A DNA stretch of 64,000 bases from Volutella citrinella (GCA_034401135.1 JAWZSP010000006.1:1-64000); one strand, 5' to 3'; counted from the stretch's first letter, positions 10,416 to 20,896 are shown. The notes: generated from the letters alone by a model not told the origin. Numbers and translations are program-made.

Positions 10416-10476
10416 CTAATACCCTACGATCTTTAAAAATCGATAACTAATTAGCAAAAATAGATATGAAAAAAAG

Positions 10477-10598
10477 CCTAACCCTAACCCTAACCCTAAC
10501 CCTAACCCTAACCCTAACCCTAACCCTAACCCTAACCCTAACCCTAACCCTAACCCTAACCCTAACCCTAACCCTAACCCTAACCCTAACCCTAACCC
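10477..10598. repeat. Interstitial telomere tract between the two units
   Basis: About 20 perfect CCCTAA units in the same orientation as the terminal array. They join the A7G end of copy A to the first base of copy B. Orientation is head-to-tail, not the head-to-head arrangement of an end-to-end chromosome fusion. It looks like the former telomere of copy B onto which another unit was added. Confidence 0.96.
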
Positions 10599-11257
10599 TT
10601 GCGACGCAAACTCGCTTACTGTCGTGAACGCTTTCCACGGAACCCTAAACCACCCTGTTAAGCCTAACTCCAACCCCGAACGTGCCGCCGGCGCGCCCTC
10701 CTTCTTCAGCGGTTAGCGGTTAGTTTAGACTCGGTACCACACCCTTCTTAACACCTCAACCCTAGCTCTTCAACTTTTACTGCCGCCAGCGCCCTTACAC
10801 ACCTCAGAGGTTAGCCCTCTTTAACTCCTCTCTCCTTACCCTCCTCTGCCCTTTCCACCTCACTCTCTAGTCTTACTACCACTCCCACCCCTTCACTTCT
10901 CCTGTCCGTCCAAAAGTCGACGTCGCTGTCTAAAACACCCCAGTGCCACCTACTTTAACACCCTACTTCTCTCTTAGCTCCTTGTCTCTACCCCCGTCCT
11001 GTTTCTACCACTCTTCAACCCCCCCTGCACAACTCTACTAGCACTCTTCACTCTCTTCCACAACACTAAGCACCCTACGCCTCTGCTCACTGCTCTTCTA
11101 CAGCTTGTACCGCTGTACACGTTAGGGTTCAACAGGCCAGGCGGTAGGTTGGGGTAGACGCAACCAGCCTGCTACCTACAGTTAGTCTCCTTGTCCTTAA
11201 CCCTTACCGCGGCTGCTTACCTCACTCTACACTCCTCAGCCTTGTAGCTCTACTTGC

Positions 11258-11413
11258 CGTCGCAGTTGCAGTCGTTGTTGTAGTTATAGTCGTAGTCGTA
11301 GTTGTAGTCGTAGTCGTAGTTGTAGTCGTAGTCGTAGTTGTAGTTGTAGTCGTAGTTATAGTTGTAGTCGTAGTCGTAGTCGTAGTTGTAGTCGTAGTCG
11401 TAGTCGTAGGTAG
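11258..11413. repeat. Hexanucleotide minisatellite (copy B)
   Basis: Same array as in copy A with, by eye, the same unit order. Conserved array structure suggests a recent duplication, because minisatellites change length quickly. Confidence 0.9.
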
Positions 11414-11819
11414 GGTTGGGGTTGTAGTTGTAGTGGCCCCCCTGGGGGCTGCTCTAGGGTTAGGGTCACCTCCTTGCCTTCAGCCTGCCCGTACCGTCAC
11501 CCGTAGGATTAGATGTACGGTTGGGCGTAGGACCTGCCAGTCCAGCTCGGTCTCGCTAGCGTGTGCGTCACCCCATGCCGTAACAGTGCCTTAACGTACC
11601 CCCGGTGCCGTCGCAATAACTCCTTGTTGTAGATAAATTGAAACACCTTTCCCTTTTCTTGTCCGTAACCCTACGTCGGCTGTCCGGAACGCACGGTGAC
11701 ATTAGACCTTACTAGAAACAAGGCAGTGCCTTCTTTTAACCCTACACTACTGACCTCCGGCATAACAACGGCTCCGCCAACGAGAGGCCCTCACTGTTGA
11801 CCGTCCTTGACACTCGGTG

Positions 11820-11851
11820 TAGGGTTAGGGTTACCTGTGAACCCTACCCTA
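11820..11851. repeat. Inverted pair of telomere motifs (copy B)
   Basis: Identical counterpart of the fold-back telomere motif of copy A, preserved in the second unit. Confidence 0.8.
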
Positions 11852-12194
11852 GACCAAGACACCGAACACATTATCGCGCCGTCTATAGCTCTGCCCCTTG
11901 TCGGCAAGTATTTACCCAGCCAAATAACGCAAAGATACGCAAGATTAAACTCATTCAACACCTTGTAACTCGTCATCGTCTTTCCGTCCTCTATTTCTCC
12001 GATTAGACACTTGTCGAGGCTCTCTAGTACCTCTTGAAGGAAAGCGTCTTTGAGTCCATTTACGACGCCCGCCTACTCTTTCCCGAGCTGTTTCACTCGT
12101 CTCCATCCGAACCAAGAGTGACCTGCGCCGAGTCTCCTCCTCCTACCACCTTACGCTCCTTAGCTATGGACTAGCTGCTCGCTTCTTTCCAGAG

Positions 12195-12448
12195 GTGCTC
12201 CGCCCTTTTCCCCACTGCGCGTGTACCCTAGATCAACTCACTCTCAGTGCCCTAAGCACCGGCCAATACTCCGACCTCACCCTCATCTCGACCGCTAAGT
12301 CTTACACAGCCCATCGCCTTCTCATTCATCAGAGGGCTCCAGTCATAGCAAGCGCCATCAGCCGTCGAGATATCACTCGAAACGACCTACACAATGCAGC
12401 AAGAGACTACTTTAACTTCATTGATGATAGCCCTCAACCAGTCGACTG
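12195..12448 (+). pseudogene. BTB/POZ-domain gene fragment (copy B)
   Basis: Second copy of the truncated BTB/POZ fragment, apparently identical to copy A. It keeps the SDLTL and HRLLIHQR blocks and is cut at the same place by the antisense RNase H remnant. The truncation therefore predates the tandem duplication. Confidence 0.65.
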
Positions 12449-12556
12449 CCTCTTGGCCAGCCTGTCTGCGTTTTCGTTGAATTTGCGCAATACATGCCAG
12501 AACAGGACTTCGATGCCAACACTGTTCAAGGTCTTCACCAGCTCATCGAGTTTCTC
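12442..12556 (-). pseudogene. RNase H C-terminal fragment, degenerate (copy B)
   Basis: Counterpart of the copy A remnant, with the same truncated RNase H tail antisense to the BTB relic. It lacks the N-terminal catalytic aspartate and glutamate blocks and has no plausible start of its own. Confidence 0.75.
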
Positions 12557-12669
12557 GAGATGAGATTTGTCTCGGAACCATATTAATGCGAGACTAGGCG
12601 AACAGCTAGCACTTATAACCCTAACCAGCCAAGTTTTTTAACCCCCCTTCCTAATTTCCTCGCCAACTA

Positions 12670-13350
12670 TTATGTAAAAGCTCTATTAGCCAGCTCGTCT
12701 GCCTCTTTATTATAATAGCGTCTTACATGCCAGAACAGTACTTCGACGCCAATACTCCCTAAGTCCTTCACTAGCCCCTCGAGTTTCCGAAATAATTCCA
12801 TATTAGCAACAGGGGTCCCCTTTGCAGTCCGGTAACCATTGGCCTGCCACTTAAAGATCCACTCCGTCATACCCTTGACCAAGTACTCTGAGTCTGCCTT
12901 GATAACCACTTGAGAAAGTGATTCATCGGAGAGCCTGTTCCTCTGGATGTTGAGAGCCTGTTCAAGACCAAGCACTCCAGCCTCTAACTCGGCAATCTGA
13001 TTCGTGGCTGGGTTGCTTTGTAGTAGGCGGCTCTGGTTGTATGCTGATGCCGCGCCGACAAACACACCCACCGCCGCTCGTGCGAGTGGTGTCCCATTGC
13101 CCTTGCAAGCGCCGTCGACGGCAATCACGATGCTGTCTAAGTGCGACGTTCGACAATCACAAACCCCACAAGGGCTTGCATTATCGCATGCCACGTTGAC
13201 CCAAAGCTTATCGTCACAGATTTCCACGTCGTCAGGTGTTACGTCCTCTCCAAATAGAGCAGCAACATCAAACAGTCGACTCTGCTGCCCCTTCCGTGAC
13301 TGCGGTTTGCGGTGTGCCTTTCGCATAAGGAACCAGCCGATGTAGAGCAA
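12670..13350 (-). CDS. RNase H type 1 family protein (copy B)
   Basis: An apparently identical 226-residue copy of the RNase H gene in the proximal unit, with all four catalytic acidic residues (79, 121, 153, 218) and the histidine at 208. No stop or frameshift separates the copies, so both may be functional. Its 5' flank contains the 13-bp repeat array at 13538-13600. Confidence 0.85.
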   Translation of the reverse strand: MLYIGWFLMRKAHRKPQSRKGQQSRLFDVAALFGEDVTPDDVEICDDKLWVNVACDNASPCGVCDCRTSHLDSIVIAVDGACKGNGTPLARAAVGVFVGAASAYNQSRLLQSNPATNQIAELEAGVLGLEQALNIQRNRLSDESLSQVVIKADSEYLVKGMTEWIFKWQANGYRTAKGTPVANMELFRKLEGLVKDLGSIGVEVLFWHVRRYYNKEADELANRAFT

Positions 13351-13537
13351 AGGTAATTAGGGAAAAAATGACATGAAGAGCGATTGACGAGCGGAAGGAA
13401 CCCTTACTAAAGGGTGCGCTGGGCTGTGTGCAACAAGCAAAATGCAAAGTGGCCACTTTCGGTGAAAAGGCGGGGTGATACAGAAAGAACAAAAGAGTCA
13501 TACAGGCGGGGTTGGCTGAATAAGGCCGGCCGAACAA

Positions 13538-13600
13538 GGCTGGCCAATAAGGCTGCCCAACGAGGCTGCCCAACGAGGTTGCCCAACTAGGCTGCCCAAC
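13538..13600. repeat. Short tandem repeat upstream of RNase H (copy B)
   Basis: Same ~13-bp GCTGCCCAAC-type array at the same distance from the RNase H start in copy B. Confidence 0.75.
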
Positions 13601-13908
13601 ATGCAGCAGCTGACATATGACCTACTGATGCATTACCACAATAAACGATTATATATGCCACTAAGGGCACGAAGACCGGGTTTTAGATAGTTCCAACTAC
13701 TGTATAACCAGTTCATTATGTCTCTCTATAGCCTAAATTTGCTGTGAAAGCGGCAAGCCGCAGGACAGCCTGATAGTACTATAGAACTGTAGCTTCATTG
13801 CTATGTGGTAAAAAGGTAGGATTAAGGTAGCCCTAATATATACTTTTCAGCCATCCAGTATCATTATAGTGCTTACATTATGGAAAAAAACAGCAGTAAC
13901 TTGAACCA

Positions 13909-15146
13909 CTACCTTCCCATTCCTCCTCCTACTCCCTCCTCCTCCTCTGGGGTTCGTACACCAGGCTCGCTTAAAAGGTCCACCGGACCCAAGTCTCCGA
14001 GCCCCAAGCAGGAATAGCCCACCAGGTTCATTTTCTTAACGCTCACAACAAGTCGCTCCCCTACAAGAGCAGCATGTTCGTCGCGTTTGGCAATATACAT
14101 AGCCAGCGCAGCACGCTCGTCCTTGTTTAAAACCGCCAGCTCCTCCTGAATCCTTAGCAGCCTATCCTCTAAATCCGACTTCTTATCACTAATTTTCGAT
14201 AGCTCATTATCCAGCTTCGACTCTAACGTGCGTGTGTTCTCGACAATGGATGTGAACGCCATCTGAGTTTCATCATACAGCCTCTTGATCACATCGGCGT
14301 GCTGTGCCCCGGTATCGAGCAGCTCGGAAAAAGCATGGGCCGTGGATAGGAGAGCTTGCAGATTCCTGGAGGACATAGGAACACGCCCCTCCGCAGTAGG
14401 TTGGATTCTGGCCACTGACTGGAGTAGTCCTTCCAGCGTCCTCTGATCAGTGTTGCCTCTTGCAGTAAGATAGGTGAGGTCTTCCCGGAATTCATCCACC
14501 CATTGACTAAGTTGGACCAACTCGGCGCACTTCCACCCACGTGCCTGTAACGTTTCTTGCATATTTTCTTGTGCAAAAGCATAGCAGAGGTTTTCCAGAG
14601 CCGCCTGCAGCCTGCACATAATTGCATGCTGTGCTGGGTATGAGAGATCTGTAAGAAAATGAGTCGGCAATAAGGGTTCTCCTAATAATGCTGGTCAGGT
14701 ATTTTAAATCGATGTAAAGACGGGTACCGCTTACCTGAACTTGAGTTTTCCATCTCCTGCGTACCCAGCAGCCCTAGTTCTGCTGCTTTCTCAGAATCTC
14801 GAAATGCACCATTGAGAATCAGCTGCTTAGCCTTTGCAATGATAAGATCCTCGTCGAAGCGATCCATTAATTGGATACATTCTTGGCCTTGACACCTCTG
14901 GATCCTGTTCTTGATAAAGTTTCTTTCCTTTGCGCGTTGCGGCTTGGTGTTCTTAAAGACGCTTTTTAGAGCGTGATAGACATCTTGGTCACTTGGACCC
15001 GTTGAATGAGGCTCGGTCAATTCATCGCGAGTGAGGCATGTCGCACAGATCAGTAGCGTCTGTTGAGCGTCCTCCGGACCGCATCGAGAACATGGAGCCA
15101 GTGCAGCCCCCGTTGTTGCTGGTAGATTCGACTCCGATGTATTCAT
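13909..15146 (-). CDS. Zinc-motif plus coiled-coil protein, unknown function (copy B)
   Basis: Second copy of the 383-residue gene, exons 14735-15146 and 13909-14648 with the intron at 14649-14734. Coding sequence appears identical to copy A, including the paired CxxC motifs and C-terminal coiled coil. A one-base T-run difference lies upstream of the chosen ATG (about 15168), which supports starting translation at 15146 rather than further upstream. Confidence 0.75.
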
Positions 15147-15648
15147 TCTCACCGTCAAGACTTCGGGCTTTTATATTTCGTACGCGACCTGATGACTGTT
15201 GATGTAAAGAGGAAGAGAAGAGTGAGGCGGTGGTGGATACTGCGGGGTATTTGTGATGCCACGTCAACCAACTGCACTGATTATTGGCTGTCTCGCCACG
15301 CACCTAGCCAACGACGTACACTCCCTGTAGATACAGCAATCAAATCCTCTTGTGGGGTATACGGGCCTCGCCATATGACATAGAGCTGTAACTTCATATA
15401 TATGCGCAACCTTCTGTAAATATGATCCTCATCGTGCTCATCGTGTGTCTACAGAGCAGGGCGTAGGGCCAACTTCGAATCCGCATCAATACTATTCCGA
15501 GACATGTTCCACTGACCGCCGCCCTTGAACTCTTGCCCCCCTAATCGTCTCGCCCCTCATGCCATCCCTTCTGTTTTTACTCTCCCTACATACCCTTGAC
15601 ACACTCTTTTATGCCATTTAACCTCGAGCAAAAAGTTCAAACCCAATC

Positions 15649-15813
15649 ATGACGGAGAAGAATGCTATGGATGTCGATATACTAGCCACGATCGATCTGC
15701 TTAAGAAGCAGCTCAACTTCTGCGATGAGCACGCTAGTATACGGGCTGCCAACGCTCTTACGGACACCCAAACTGAGATAGGCCACCTAGCCTCTAGACG
15801 ACATCGAGGATAA
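15649..15813 (+). CDS. Small ORF, 54 codons (copy B)
   Basis: Same 54-codon frame in the proximal unit, unchanged by eye although a substitution and indels occur close by on both sides. Function unknown. Confidence 0.35.
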   Translation: MTEKNAMDVDILATIDLLKKQLNFCDEHASIRAANALTDTQTEIGHLASRRHRG

Positions 15814-15958
15814 GCCCTAAAGGCTTTAGGCACACTTGACAAATGTGTGATTATTATCGGCCAGATAAATGATATCTAGCCTGAATCTACGCTACTCTTT
15901 GATATGAGGTTTCTATGGACATGCTCTCGCTATACGTATACGAACCCCGCGTTTGCAT

Positions 15959-18900
15959 TCAGGCGTTTCTTTTCTTTTCTTCCCGTTCCTGCTTGACTTG
16001 CTTCCTTAGCCGTTTCTGCGGCCGCCACGAGCCCGTGCTGTCCATAGTCTGTATGGTGAAGGCTGTCCCCTCGGTCCCGTCCGATGTATTAGAGGCATCT
16101 TCATCCTCCTCCTCTAATAGCTTCTCTAACACCAATCGACGCTGTTCTCGAATTTCTTCCAAACAAATAGATCCTTGTGAAAATCCGGTAGATCCAGCTC
16201 GAGATACCGTTGACTCGCTTGCCACGGCCACCGAGTGGCGAGACGGGAAGGATGCCGTGGGGGAAGACGTGTAGACTGCTTGGCTGGACCGCGCCATGCT
16301 GATCTTACGCTGCCGCCTAGCCTGATCTGCCTCCAGCGTCTTGTTGAATACAGCCTCAAGCTCGTCCAGAGTCTTCTTGCGTATGGCGCTGACCAGACGA
16401 AGCTGCGGCGGTCGGCCACCTTCGACGACGGGAAACAAGCTGCCATTGTTGTACGGCTCTACAGCACGACCCAGCCGCAATGCGTCTATATGCACTGTCT
16501 GATTCGAGCTCAAAAGCAAGTCGCGCGTCGACCAATGAAACTGGCTGTTTGTGTTGTCCTCGTCGTCTTTCCAACCTGAACCGCCAAATCGCTGGCGGCA
16601 TAAAGGTGCCAGTACCCGTGAAAGGCTGCTTTGTACAGAGATGCGCACGTCTGGGTCCTCGAGCTTACGCGGTGCTACGGTAGGATTGGGAAAACCCAGA
16701 GACGTGCTAGTCGGCTCGATATAGATGATCGATGCCCACATCAGCCGCCGCTTCAAGTCCTTCTGCTTATTTTCCTTCGTGGTGCCGATAAGCTCTGTAG
16801 ATGATGGCCAAGGCAAGATCCAGTGAGTGAGGAAGACTAATCGACTGAGGTCCTTATACCATCGTTGGGCCTCTACGAGACCAAAGTAGAATGTGATAAG
16901 TTCGATACTGCGCCGTGCTGCAATCCGAAAAGGGAGTGAATACCACCCTTTCCGCTCTCCTAGGGCTGTATGCGAACTGCTGTGGGAGAACAGATCGTGA
17001 AACAAGTCCATCACCTCCGTCGATCGTAGCTTATTCCCGGTAATCAAGTGAGGCCAAGTGTGGCTGGTATCGCTCATCCGGTCATGGAATAGATCACAGA
17101 GTCCATCGTAGCAAAGGTTGGGCGCATCGGAGTCGGGATAGCGACTGGCGGCCTCATCTGTGACGTCGGAGCCCGTCTTCCATTTTGTGCTCTTAAGGGC
17201 CACGCGCCAGACATCGCGTTGGAAGAGCTCGATAACGGTCGAATGGAGATACTCGAGCCATACCCTTTTAGCTGCCGCGTTCTCCATTACCTGGAATCGG
17301 CCGACCCAGCTCTGGGCCTGCCACATACGTACGTGGACATCCCGGATGTCCTTGAGCACTTGCCACTGCCGTTTGTAGTCCTGACGGAGCAGATCGTTTC
17401 CGACGGCCAGTCGATCCCCCACTTCCGAGTGGAATCGCCAGATGTTCCAGTCAAACTTCCCCGGCAGCCACCAGCCAAATCCATGCAGCTTCGAGGTTTT
17501 GCCCAGACCCAGACCTTCCCGCTGCGTCTTTGTCTCTTCGGTGCCCCCCTCTTGCGTACGAGTGCGCCGTGTTGACTCCCACCTGTCGCTCCACAGCACA
17601 CTCTCACTGCCGATCAATGACGAGTCGTAGCTGAAGCGAAGTCCGCGGAGCGCCACGGCCATGGTGATCGTCTCGGGAAGTGAGTACTTTAACCCTGTCT
17701 GGGACTTGATGTGCTCGAACAGGAAGCAATACCGATTAACGCTCGCTCGAAGAAATCGTGCCATGGTAGCAGACGGTATTGAGAAGAAGGGCCTGTCCAC
17801 GATGCCCTCGGACCCCAGACCCTCGGGTTGTTCTAGTGGCGGGTCCGCTCGGAACAGTTCTGTGATACGCCGCAGCAGTGCGAGAGACACCCTGTCCTCC
17901 GACCGGATGCCGTACGTGAACTGATGCTCGGGTAGCTCTTGGATCGGCGGGTCATCTGCGCAGGTCGGGATGTTCCGATGGATGCGTAGCTTGCTGAGTC
18001 GGTATGCGCATTGCACCCGCGACTGGTGTGCGTGGATCCCTTTCGTCGAGTTATTCTGGTCGCGGAGATACGACGGGTCAAGCGACATGCTCTCTGTGTG
18101 CCTGTTCTGGAAGGGATACTGCTTGGCCGCGTCGAACGGCACCTTGATGAGGTCGTAGAACTGACTATACACGAGCCCGTTCTCCATCTCCCAGCTCCCC
18201 GGTCGCGGCGTTACCGTCATGCCCCAAGCGTCGCGGAGCGTCACAAAGGGATACGTCGTCCTCGTGATTGGGGCTTTGCGGCCCTTGACATCCTCGCTGA
18301 TGCACCGCCGGTCCTGTATACGGCTCCACTGCAGGCGCCGCCGCCATGCCTTGTCCAAGCAGCATCGCCGCCATAGCAAGACCCTGCCCTGCGGACCCTT
18401 CTCTGCCGGCGTGCACTGGCGCCCGATGTCGATATAGGTTGATTCTGGCTTGAGGTATGTCTCGTCCACGGCCTGGACCCAGTGCCGCTGCCACTTCTCC
18501 AGCATTACATCTAACCTCGGCTGCATCCAGGCCAGCTTGGTGTTCTTTGCGGCCATGTACAGCCGCACACCCTCAAACTCACTGTAGGCCGCCGCCCTAT
18601 ACTGGATCCCGCACCACAGAGCGTCGAGGTATTGCGGCTGCAGGGTGATATAGAAGTGCTTGCGCCGTGCCCCCGAGTTCCCGGCACCCGGCTGGCTCCT
18701 CTTCTTGCCGGCTGCCCCGAAATCGTCTTCCATCTCGGCCTGCTCTGCTGGCTTCACCTCGCCTGCTGCAAGTGCTTCCCGAGGTGCGCTGCTGTCTGAC
18801 GTAGCGATCGCGTGCGTCTTGGGGATGTACTGGAGGATGTTGTTGTCGTCGATCGCGGCCTGCATAGCCGGCATCACCACCTCCTCGTACCAGCACACAA

Positions 18901-20035
18901 AGACGTCTCGGCGGATCGCCGTCTGGCTGTACGGCTCCGTTACGGGCGTTCGGAATAGCGCGGGGAAGAAGACCCAGATGAAGGTGTCGACGAGGCCGAC
19001 CACGCGCCCGAAGCAGTAGTTTGGTATGTTGTGCAGGGGCTGCGCCTTAATACCGTCGGGTCCCTGCACCGACTCCGGCACCGGGATGCTGAGGTGCACG
19101 TTCTCGACCAGGTTCAGTACAACGTGCGGCTGTGTATACCACTGGATCCCCATCTGCGCGACCGCGAGCGACACGGGGAAGCTGCAGAGGCTGTCGACAT
19201 CGTACGTCGACTGTATAGCGCTCTGCTCGCCCTGCTGCTCGCCGTAGTGCGAGTGCATGCACAGATAGGGCGGCGACGGCTCATGGTCTGTAAGCCCCTC
19301 CATGGCTGCCTTACAGGAGCTGCTATGCCGTGTCGGTGCCGTCCCCAGCGTTGCGTTGCGGTACCCTGGCCGTAAGAGGTCTTGTGCTGGGTCGAGGACG
19401 ACTGGCAACCGATCCTCACGCCCATTGCTGTTAGATACCCGACCCTCGAGCCTCTTGGCTACATCAAGCAGCGATGCGCAGCTCGGTTCCGCCCCGAGTG
19501 CCTCCGTGGCCTTGTTCAACTGCGACTGGTGGCCGTCTTCATGCTCCCGGCGCGTGCAGCCTACCTCGCCGGTCCACTCTCGGAATAAGAGTACAGCAGG
19601 ATCTTCCGGCATTGGCTCCTCCACCGCCTCGCTTCTTCGTTCTGTTATACTCGGGCTGGTCGCGTTGGAGCTGACGATTGTGTTGAGCCTGGCTGCGCCC
19701 GGTTCGACCGTAGGGCTGATGATCCCAGACACGCTCAACGTCTCTCTACCTTGATGATGATCCCGGGCCATGGTAGCCGCGGCGGTGGGCGAGCTTTGGG
19801 AGGGCTTTATCCAGGCATCAAGCGTATGGGACCCCGACCGCCGACCTGACGACGACGGCGGCTGCTCGGTCTGCTGGCGGGACTGCCGAGGCGTTTGCGT
19901 GCCTGCACTCGCCCCCGAACGCGCTGTTCCTTGAGCCGAAGGCGCCGACTGCGGGCTCCAGCCCAGTACTGGGTCACTCAATGCACCCACACTACTGCTG
20001 GAGGCCTGGGACCGATTGCCTCCGTCTATGTGCAT
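15959..20035 (-). CDS. Giant uncharacterised fungal protein, 1358 aa (copy B)
   Basis: One uninterrupted frame from ATG at 20035 to TGA at 15959. The first ~220 residues are low-complexity and Ser/Gln/Pro-rich. The body holds blocks I recall from a multicopy fungal family of unknown function: ILQYIPK, ITLQPQYLDALW, NRYCFLFEHI, YSLPETITM, VGNDLL, DIRDVHVR, LITGNKLRSTEV, LTHWILP and RRLMWASIIY. The C-terminus is acidic (EEEDEDAS) then basic. I see no helicase, reverse transcriptase, transposase or recombinase motif, and the family assignment is from memory. A TATATAAG element lies 26 bases upstream of the ATG, where the upstream AT-hook frame ends in the same frame with TAA. Copy number and telomere linkage suggest selfish or subtelomeric biology; the function is unknown. 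Confidence 0.7.
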   Translation of the reverse strand: MHIDGGNRSQASSSSVGALSDPVLGWSPQSAPSAQGTARSGASAGTQTPRQSRQQTEQPPSSSGRRSGSHTLDAWIKPSQSSPTAAATMARDHHQGRETLSVSGIISPTVEPGAARLNTIVSSNATSPSITERRSEAVEEPMPEDPAVLLFREWTGEVGCTRREHEDGHQSQLNKATEALGAEPSCASLLDVAKRLEGRVSNSNGREDRLPVVLDPAQDLLRPGYRNATLGTAPTRHSSSCKAAMEGLTDHEPSPPYLCMHSHYGEQQGEQSAIQSTYDVDSLCSFPVSLAVAQMGIQWYTQPHVVLNLVENVHLSIPVPESVQGPDGIKAQPLHNIPNYCFGRVVGLVDTFIWVFFPALFRTPVTEPYSQTAIRRDVFVCWYEEVVMPAMQAAIDDNNILQYIPKTHAIATSDSSAPREALAAGEVKPAEQAEMEDDFGAAGKKRSQPGAGNSGARRKHFYITLQPQYLDALWCGIQYRAAAYSEFEGVRLYMAAKNTKLAWMQPRLDVMLEKWQRHWVQAVDETYLKPESTYIDIGRQCTPAEKGPQGRVLLWRRCCLDKAWRRRLQWSRIQDRRCISEDVKGRKAPITRTTYPFVTLRDAWGMTVTPRPGSWEMENGLVYSQFYDLIKVPFDAAKQYPFQNRHTESMSLDPSYLRDQNNSTKGIHAHQSRVQCAYRLSKLRIHRNIPTCADDPPIQELPEHQFTYGIRSEDRVSLALLRRITELFRADPPLEQPEGLGSEGIVDRPFFSIPSATMARFLRASVNRYCFLFEHIKSQTGLKYSLPETITMAVALRGLRFSYDSSLIGSESVLWSDRWESTRRTRTQEGGTEETKTQREGLGLGKTSKLHGFGWWLPGKFDWNIWRFHSEVGDRLAVGNDLLRQDYKRQWQVLKDIRDVHVRMWQAQSWVGRFQVMENAAAKRVWLEYLHSTVIELFQRDVWRVALKSTKWKTGSDVTDEAASRYPDSDAPNLCYDGLCDLFHDRMSDTSHTWPHLITGNKLRSTEVMDLFHDLFSHSSSHTALGERKGWYSLPFRIAARRSIELITFYFGLVEAQRWYKDLSRLVFLTHWILPWPSSTELIGTTKENKQKDLKRRLMWASIIYIEPTSTSLGFPNPTVAPRKLEDPDVRISVQSSLSRVLAPLCRQRFGGSGWKDDEDNTNSQFHWSTRDLLLSSNQTVHIDALRLGRAVEPYNNGSLFPVVEGGRPPQLRLVSAIRKKTLDELEAVFNKTLEADQARRQRKISMARSSQAVYTSSPTASFPSRHSVAVASESTVSRAGSTGFSQGSICLEEIREQRRLVLEKLLEEEDEDASNTSDGTEGTAFTIQTMDSTGSWRPQKRLRKQVKQEREEKKRNA

Positions 20036-20059
20036 AGGGTCAGCCTGTGGGGACCTTTC

Positions 20060-20683
20060 TTATATAAGCACGATGCTTAACCAACCCGAACGTGATCCAT
20101 TGTGTGGACTGATAAGCAGTTGATCAACCGTATCGGTTAGTGACCGCAGCTCCTCGTCTCGAGTATTGTTTTGGTCGGCATTCGCCTGGCTTTCCAGCAC
20201 GACGGCATCTGCTGCATCGCCGCCTTTAGACACGATCTCGAGTTGGGTACGAGAGTTCTCGAAAAGGCGATTGCGATCTTGACTGTCGTCTTGTGTCGAT
20301 TGGATCGCCCTTGTATTCTCGACCGGGTTCCAGACGGGTCGACCATGCTGCAGCGCGTCTTGCTGGTCGCGAGGTGGTTCTGCCACGGGCCGAGGGGAGG
20401 GCGGCTCTTCAGCCGGCACAGGGATCGAGATATTCGGTTCTATATGCAGACCGATGACTGGATCAGTGGTAGACGGCAGTGCTGGTAGGTGAGGCGCGTT
20501 GTGGTGAATGCCTGCGCGCGTCTCGGTCGGCGCGATGGCTCGTGCTTGTTGCTGGTGATAGTGACGATAGGATCGCGCTCTCTCGAGTGCGCGTCGTCGT
20601 TCTGCTCGCTGTTCTTCGGTTAAATCTAATTTTGGTCTACCTCGGCGCCTAGGTATAGAAGGGATTGTAGCGTGAGCCGGCAT
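20060..20683 (-). CDS. AT-hook-like basic protein, 207 aa (copy B)
   Basis: A 207-codon frame beginning MPAHATIPSIP, followed by RRRGRPKLDL. The R-G-R-P core is the signature of AT-hook minor-groove DNA binding. It is followed by an Arg/Glu-rich helix (EEQRAERRRALERARSY) and a Gln/Pro-rich, mostly disordered remainder. The frame ends with TAA, and the reading frame of the 1358-codon ORF begins 24 bases later in the same phase, so the two could be parts of one gene split by a stop codon or an unseen intron. No suitable intron of normal length could be placed across the stop. Confidence 0.6.
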   Translation of the reverse strand: MPAHATIPSIPRRRGRPKLDLTEEQRAERRRALERARSYRHYHQQQARAIAPTETRAGIHHNAPHLPALPSTTDPVIGLHIEPNISIPVPAEEPPSPRPVAEPPRDQQDALQHGRPVWNPVENTRAIQSTQDDSQDRNRLFENSRTQLEIVSKGGDAADAVVLESQANADQNNTRDEELRSLTDTVDQLLISPHNGSRSGWLSIVLI

Positions 20684-20754
20684 AATAATAGGTCTTTATT
20701 AAAAAGCTCTGTTTGTTTTACGTTGTTTGGGTATGCCCAGGTCGAGTTGTTATT

Positions 20755-20896
20755 GCGTGAGACCACCGGCCCAGTCTCAGGGCCAATGGTGATTTTTGCG
20801 TGAGACCCACCGGCCCAGTCGCAGGGCCAATGGTGATTTTTGCGTGAGACCCACCGGCCCAGTCTCAGGGCCAATGATGTTTTTGCGTGAGACCCA
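20755..20896. repeat. Hairpin-forming 43-44 bp tandem repeat (copy B)
   Basis: Matching array in copy B with unit starts at 20755, 20798, 20842 and 20885, about 60 bp from the junction with unique chromosomal DNA at 20957. Unit number and the TCTCA/TCGCA variant order match copy A. Confidence 0.85.

Larger units (their letters stand above)
111..10476. repeat. Subtelomeric tandem unit, copy A (distal)
   Basis: A 10,366-bp segment that is almost identical to 10599-20957 in the same orientation. By eye it differs from copy B by eleven 1-base homopolymer length changes (nine longer here, two shorter, matching the net 7-bp length difference) and at least two substitutions. All differences I found lie between about 4680 and 9690. 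The unit starts directly at the telomere and ends with an A7G run that abuts the internal telomere tract. It carries RNase H, coiled-coil, giant-ORF and AT-hook genes. Whether it is a mobile element or a recombination product cannot be decided from sequence alone. Confidence 0.95.

Noticed and set aside
10265..10420. CRISPR-like array
   Set aside because: The repeat is directly tandem with no unique spacers, and the genome is fungal.
111..10476. A MoTeR-like telomeric non-LTR retrotransposon or telomere-linked RecQ helicase
   Set aside because: No reverse transcriptase, endonuclease or helicase motifs were seen in any frame; the only retroelement-like domain is a stand-alone RNase H.
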